Source: Cochliopodium minus
Taxonomy: Eukaryota; Discosea; Himatismenida; Cochliopodiidae
Direction of reading: 5' to 3'
Assembly: GCA_024220525.1 (NCBI GenBank)
Contig: JAMYWO010000142.1
Coordinates: 84,296 to 111,731 of the forward strand
Length of the DNA stretch: 27,436 bases
In this document: positions 23,140-27,436 of the stretch, piece by piece
How the letters are laid out: each line of letters starts with the position of its first letter
How positions within the stretch are numbered: position 1 is the first letter of the stretch
Position numbers and translations under genes: made by a program
Notes under the pieces: generated by a model
Told to the model about the DNA's origin: nothing
Databases searched by the model: none
The model's input: the letters and a program-made list of their open reading frames with translations, nothing else

Positions 23140-24974
23140 ATGATCATAAATAACAATACTTTGAAAGAAATCAAGTCCAAATTGAAGAATATCTCTGTAT
23201 CTTTGAAAAGCGAAAAGCAAATCGAAACATTGAATAAATTAGATGGTAAAAATAATTCATTTTTTAAACTAAAAAGATAATTATCAAACATAAATCGCCG
23301 TATATATATCGGGGTGTAGATCGGAGAAATTAAATAAATGTTTAATTTCTTTCACTGAGAACAATTCAAATTTGAATGTGACATAAATAATTTTTCAACG
23401 ACTCATCATTTAGTCACAAATGAATAAATTTTAATATTAAAAGGAAGATAAATTACATTGTTTTATATAAATGGGATGGAATGCAAATTGTGAAAGAAAT
23501 AACTGATTTCCATAATTTATTTCCTGTAAATTTATAAATTAAAGCAATATAAAAATTTAAGAAAGATTCTATTCATTTTGAATACATATTTTAGCTTATA
23601 AATACTCAATCTTCTTTCAAACAAAAATATGAATAAAATTTAAGCTGAATTTCCAATAATCTTCAGATCTTTGAAATGGTGCTTTGGATTCGAAAATGTC
23701 TATCTCTTTCAACTTGATAGAGAAAGGATGTTGATGGGGATGGAGATCATAGGAACGTTGGGATCTTTCTTTTGGATGAGAGGGAGGACCAAAGAGATTC
23801 TTCCTATAGTAGATAATCTAATAACTCAAACAAGTTATCTGAGCAATATACCAAAAAAAATAGAAGCAAATCTCTATTTTACAGGTAAAGAAAAAATCAA
23901 TAAAAAAATTAATAAAAAAATAAATTAATATAAATTAAAATTTTGATGATAAAAAAAGAAGCAATTATTTTATATTAGTATCTTGGAAATAGTTCTAATA
24001 AATTTTATTATTAAAAATTAATAAATCAATAAAATCTTTTAATTTGTTTAGAAATAAGTATAAATTAAAATATTTATTCTAAAATGTATTTTTAGATTAA
24101 ATATTTTAATTATTTTTATTTCATCAACAAAAAATTTTTTATTCAGATTTTGTGAATAATTTTAAAGTGATCTTTAATAAAGTTTTTAATTATAAATTTA
24201 GTTGGACAAATATATTATGCATCCACCAATTATGAGTCTGCCATCAGAGCTTATTACAAAGCTCTGGAGTTTTTTACGGAGTTGAAGGAGGAGACTTTGA
24301 TGGGAGATGTTTTGAACGAGTTGGGCAGGGTATACAGGGAGAAGTTTGATCTCAAAAGTGCCAAAACTTACCATCTCGAGTCCTTAGAATTATTCAAACA
24401 AGAAAGAGGTAAAATAAAAAAAAATAACAAAAAAAAAAATGAAAATAATCAAAAAACTTTGATTCAAAATAAATCAATAAAAAAATAAATCAATAAAAAA
24501 ATAAAAAATTTCAAAATTTAAAATAAAAAGAAATAAAAAAAAAAAATTAAACAAAAAAATTAAAATAACAAAAAAAAAAATACAACAAAAAATTGTTTTT
24601 TAATAATTTTTTTTTTTTTTGGAAAGGAGTGGAAGATTTGTATGGAATAGCATTGGCGAATTCGAATTTGGGAGTGATTTTGTACAGGGAGGACAAGTTG
24701 GATGAATCCCTCAAATTCCACAAAAAAGCATTGAAAATTAGAGAGGAGATTCAAGATAAACTTGGTGAGGCTAGTTCTCTAGGTAACATTGCTCTCATCT
24801 CCATGAAAGTCAAAAAATATGAGGAAGCCAAAAATTTTTATTTGATTGGTAAAATTTAATTATTTTTATTTATTAATTTTATTAATTTTTTTTATTTTAT
24901 TTTTTTATTTTTTTTATTATTTTTATTTTTTATTTTTTATTTTTTATTTTCTATTTTCTATTTTCTATTTTTTA

Positions 24975-25006
<32 letters not shown>

Positions 25007-25028
25007 ATTTTCTATTTTCTATTTTTTA

Positions 25029-25086
<58 letters not shown>

Positions 25087-27096
25087 ATTTTTATTTTTAT
25101 TTTTTATTTTTTATTTTTTATTTTTATTATTATTTTAATTATTTCAATTATCAACATTTTTTTTAATTTTTAGGTTTGAAAATACGTACTTTATTGGGAG
25201 ACAAGTGGGGAGTAGCAGGATCTCATTTGTCTTTGGCCAAGGCGGAACTTTCTTTGAAAAACTACCCCGCTTGTGTCAAACATCTAACTGATTCTCACAC
25301 AATGTTCCAATCTGTCAATGACAGGTAATTCAAAATTAATTTTGAATCTACTTTTAATTTAATTTTTTACATTTTTTTGTATTTTTTTTTGGATTTTTTT
25401 TTTTTTTTATTTTTTATTTTTTTTTTATTTTTAATATACTTAATTTAAAATTTTTATTTTTTATTTTTATTTTATTTATTTCATTTTTATAACTATTTTG
25501 AAGATTTTTTGAGTTTTTATTTTGATTTTTATAACTTTTTTTTTTTTTGCTCATAGTTGATTTTTTTCTTCGTATTTTTATTCATTTATTTTTATTTTTG
25601 TTTTTCATTTTTATACTATTTTTTTTTAAATTTCAATATTTTAAGATTTTTGTTCAATATTTTAATTTAAATTTAAATTTAATATTAATTAATATTTAAT
25701 TGTTTTTATTTTTATTTTCATGTAAATTTTGAATAGATTGGGATTCGCGGAAATATGTGAGTTATTGGTGCCATTGCTTTACAAAACGAGTAACAAATAT
25801 GAGTTGATATTGGTTATGGGGATGGAGAAAGTGCACAGAAACAGCATTGGAACTCCCTTGTCTCCTTCTTCCGAAAAACTAAGAAAAAAAATCAAAAAAA
25901 AAATCAATTACAAAAAATATCAAAATGCTAAAGATATTGGTACCCCTTTTAAATTATTTTTTATTTTTTATTTTTTTTAATTTTTTATTTATTTTTATTT
26001 TTTATTATTGATTTCATTTTTATTCTTAAATTCATTTTTATTTATTTAAATTTTCTTATTTTATTTCTTTATTTCTTTATTTTTTTTTTTCATAATTTAA
26101 TTTTTGATATTTTCTTTTTTATTTATTTTTATTTTTGGAATTTATTTTATTTTTTATTTATTTTAATTTTTTTTAATTTTTAATTTTTTATTAAATTGAT
26201 TTTTTTCATAATTTAATTTTTTTTAATTTTTGGAATTTATTTCATTTTTATTTATTTTTATTTTTTTATTATTTTATTTTTTTATTTCTTTATTTCTTTA
26301 TTAAATTGATTTTTTTCTTATTTTTTTTTTTTATCAAATTGATTTATTTTAATTTTCTTTTTGTATAGGCCAAACATTAGATGAAATGCAATCAATGGAC
26401 ACAATAACAAACCTCCTCAGCGAATTGAAAACCCACAGCCTCAAACTGCCCAAAAAACACAAACCCCACAGCTTCGAAGACTTTCTCAGCGACGGCACGC
26501 TGTCTCCCAACAAAAACAAGAAGGAAAGAGAAAAAGAAAGTCCCTCCAAAAAAAAGAACAAAAAAAATAAAAAAGATAAAAAAATCGATAATAAAAAAAT
26601 CGATAAAAAAATCGATAAAAAAGATAATCTCTTAAAAATTGATTCTCCAACTCATCCCAAATTAAACGAAATTTTGTTGTCCACCCCCAAAAGCAAGAGT
26701 TTTAGCGTCGATTGTAGTTTTGATCATTTCACCACTTCTTCCTCTTCTGCTGACAAAGAAAACAAGAAGAGAAAAGAGAACAAGAAAGAGAAGGAAAAAG
26801 AAAGGGAGAAAGTCAAAGATAAAAAGTTGGAAAAATTAAAAAAAACCAAGTTTTCTTCTGCTGCGAACAGCGAAGTTAGCATTGACAAAAGCGAAAAGAA
26901 GAAAGACAGAAAAAAGGATGAGAAGGGTGATGACAAGAAGAAGAATGGTGGTTTGAACAAGTTGAAGAGGAAGAACATGAGCTTGTCTTTTTCTCCTTTG
27001 GTTCGCCAGGACAACTCTTTAAGTGGAAAGAATGCTAACACTACTTTACCTGTAAAAAGTGACAAGAAAGACAAAAAAGATAAAAAGAAGAAATGA
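23140..27096 (+). CDS. Tetratricopeptide-repeat protein with lysine-rich C-terminal tail
   Basis: Exons 23140-23245, 23645-23884, 24202-24408, 24627-24848, 25174-25324, 25737-25939 and 26369-27096 join in frame to 618 aa. From about residue 50 to 330 there are helical TPR units, for example VGQIYYASTNYESAIRAYYK, ANSNLGVILYREDKLDESLK and LGNIALISMKVKKYEEAKNF. They have about 40-residue periodicity and ELG/KLG-type linkers, like the TPR arrays that follow ATPase modules in bacterial STAND proteins; no ATPase is present here. These repeats usually bind other proteins. The last exon (243 codons) encodes a tail very rich in Lys, Asp, Glu and Ser, with KKID repeats near its start and SP/TP sites, likely disordered and possibly nucleolar or phosphorylated. 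The acceptor at 23644 was chosen because the one at 23672 breaks the frame. Specific function not recognised. Confidence 0.8.
24890..25140. repeat. (ATTTTT)n low-complexity tandem array in TPR gene intron
   Basis: This array has about 250 bp of 5-7 bp units (TTTTTA, TTTTATTTTTTA, TATTTTC), with larger internal duplications of a TATTTTCTATTTTC block. It fills intron 4 of the TPR gene (24849-25173). The open frame across it, rich in Phe and Tyr, is a by-product of the repeat. A similar but less regular T-rich stretch fills intron 6 (25940-26368). Confidence 0.9.
26578..26628 (+). repeat. Coding tandem repeat (KKID units)
   Basis: Three copies of AAAAAAATCGATAA, spaced 12-15 bp apart, lie inside the last exon of the TPR gene and encode the KKID units. 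The unit length is a multiple of three overall, so the frame is kept. Confidence 0.8.
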
Positions 27097-27158
27097 AACC
27101 ATTAAAATTATTTTTTTTTTTTTTATTTTTTCAAAGTATTTTAAAATTTTCATTTATT

Positions 27159-27338
27159 TTAAAAAACTGCTGAATAAATGTTATCATTTACACCACAACC
27201 ATAAACGGTGTCAGAACTTTGTACAAAAAGATATTTCAAACTTCCTTGTATCCTCTTCAGATTTCCATTTCCTACATACTGATATATTTCTCCAAGATTA
27301 TTGATACCCCACATCACTCCATCATCACCAACCGAAAC
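27159..27338 (-). CDS. Tectonin-repeat (beta-propeller lectin) protein, last exon only
   Basis: Terminal exon of a gene that continues beyond the right edge. It has an AG acceptor at 27340-27339, 59 codons and a TAA at 27161-27159. The peptide begins VSVGDDGVMWGINNLGEIYQ, then YVGNG, and later SSDTVYGCGVNDNIYSAVF. This fits two consecutive tectonin/TECPR units, whose pattern is VSVGxDGxVWGVNxxGxIYR and VWGVNxNDNIY. Such repeats build beta-propellers that bind sugars or lipopolysaccharide; known examples are Physarum tectonins and fish-egg lectins. In the second unit the normal Trp before GxN is replaced (VYGCGVND). Reading frame is inferred from the match, since the preceding exon is outside. 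Convergent with the TPR gene, 62 bp between stops. Confidence 0.75.
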   Translation of the reverse strand, partial: VSVGDDGVMWGINNLGEIYQYVGNGNLKRIQGSLKYLFVQSSDTVYGCGVNDNIYSAVF

Positions 27339-27360
27339 CTATTTAAAAATTATAAATTGG

Positions 27361-27436
27361 AAAAATAAAAAATAAAAAATAAAAAATAAAAAATAAAAAA
27401 TAAAAAATAAAAAATAAAAAATAAAAAATAAAAAAT
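27361..27436. repeat. (AAAAAAT)n microsatellite at right edge
   Basis: About ten copies of a 7-bp A6T unit run to the end of the window. They lie in the intron that precedes the tectonin exon. The array may continue beyond the edge and could mark an assembly break. Confidence 0.9.

Noticed and set aside
23296-23335. GC-richer string with AGATCGGAGA, similar to the start of a sequencing adapter
   Set aside because: Only about 8-9 bases match and the sequence then diverges; it lies in an intron and is most likely chance.
24846-25166. Plus-strand ORF rich in Phe, Tyr and Leu, like a membrane protein
   Set aside because: It is a reading of the ATTTTT tandem array in a TPR-gene intron.
26724-27074. 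Minus-strand ORF rich in Phe, Ser and Leu
   Set aside because: It is the complement of the lysine-rich coding tail of the TPR protein; AAG/AAA codons read backwards give Phe and Leu.

Overview
This window is nuclear DNA from an intron-rich, extremely AT-rich eukaryote. Exons have ordinary complexity. Introns and spacers are mostly runs of A or T and short A/T repeats. Nearly every gene is broken by GT-AG introns, so single open frames show only pieces of each protein. I rebuilt exon joins by hand, requiring GT/AG borders, a continuous reading frame and agreement with known families. The gene set (mitochondrial trifunctional protein, CLN7-type transporter, Zn2Cys6 factor, RhoGEF, SR-type splicing factor, tectonin) fits a unicellular eukaryote. 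An amoebozoan such as a dictyostelid relative is my best guess, but that is inference and other AT-rich protists or early fungi remain possible. I saw no rRNA, tRNA, CRISPR array or transposon.

Left part (1-8.9 kb): HADHB (thiolase subunit of the trifunctional protein; minus strand, running off the left edge) and HADHA (hydratase/dehydrogenase subunit; plus strand) lie head to head across about 240 bp. Together they would form the mitochondrial long-chain beta-oxidation complex. HADHA is followed on the same strand by an MFSD8/CLN7-like transporter with a lysosome-type acidic dileucine motif.

Middle part (9.7-15.2 kb): a short uncertain ORF; a minus-strand Zn2Cys6 regulator with an AT-hook-like motif; an adenosine deaminase with an unusual active-site residue; and, only 69 bp further on, a small CDP-alcohol phosphatidyltransferase that resembles bacterial YnjF more than the usual eukaryotic enzymes.

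Right part (15.3-27.4 kb): a minus-strand CLASRP/SWAP-type RS splicing protein; a minus-strand RhoGEF with the order DH-C1-PH-PX, whose start codon appears to be an exon of its own; a divergent plus-strand TPR protein with a very lysine-rich tail; and the last exon of a tectonin-repeat (beta-propeller lectin) gene on the minus strand. Spacing is tight throughout: 69 bp, 80 bp and 62 bp between some neighbouring coding ends.
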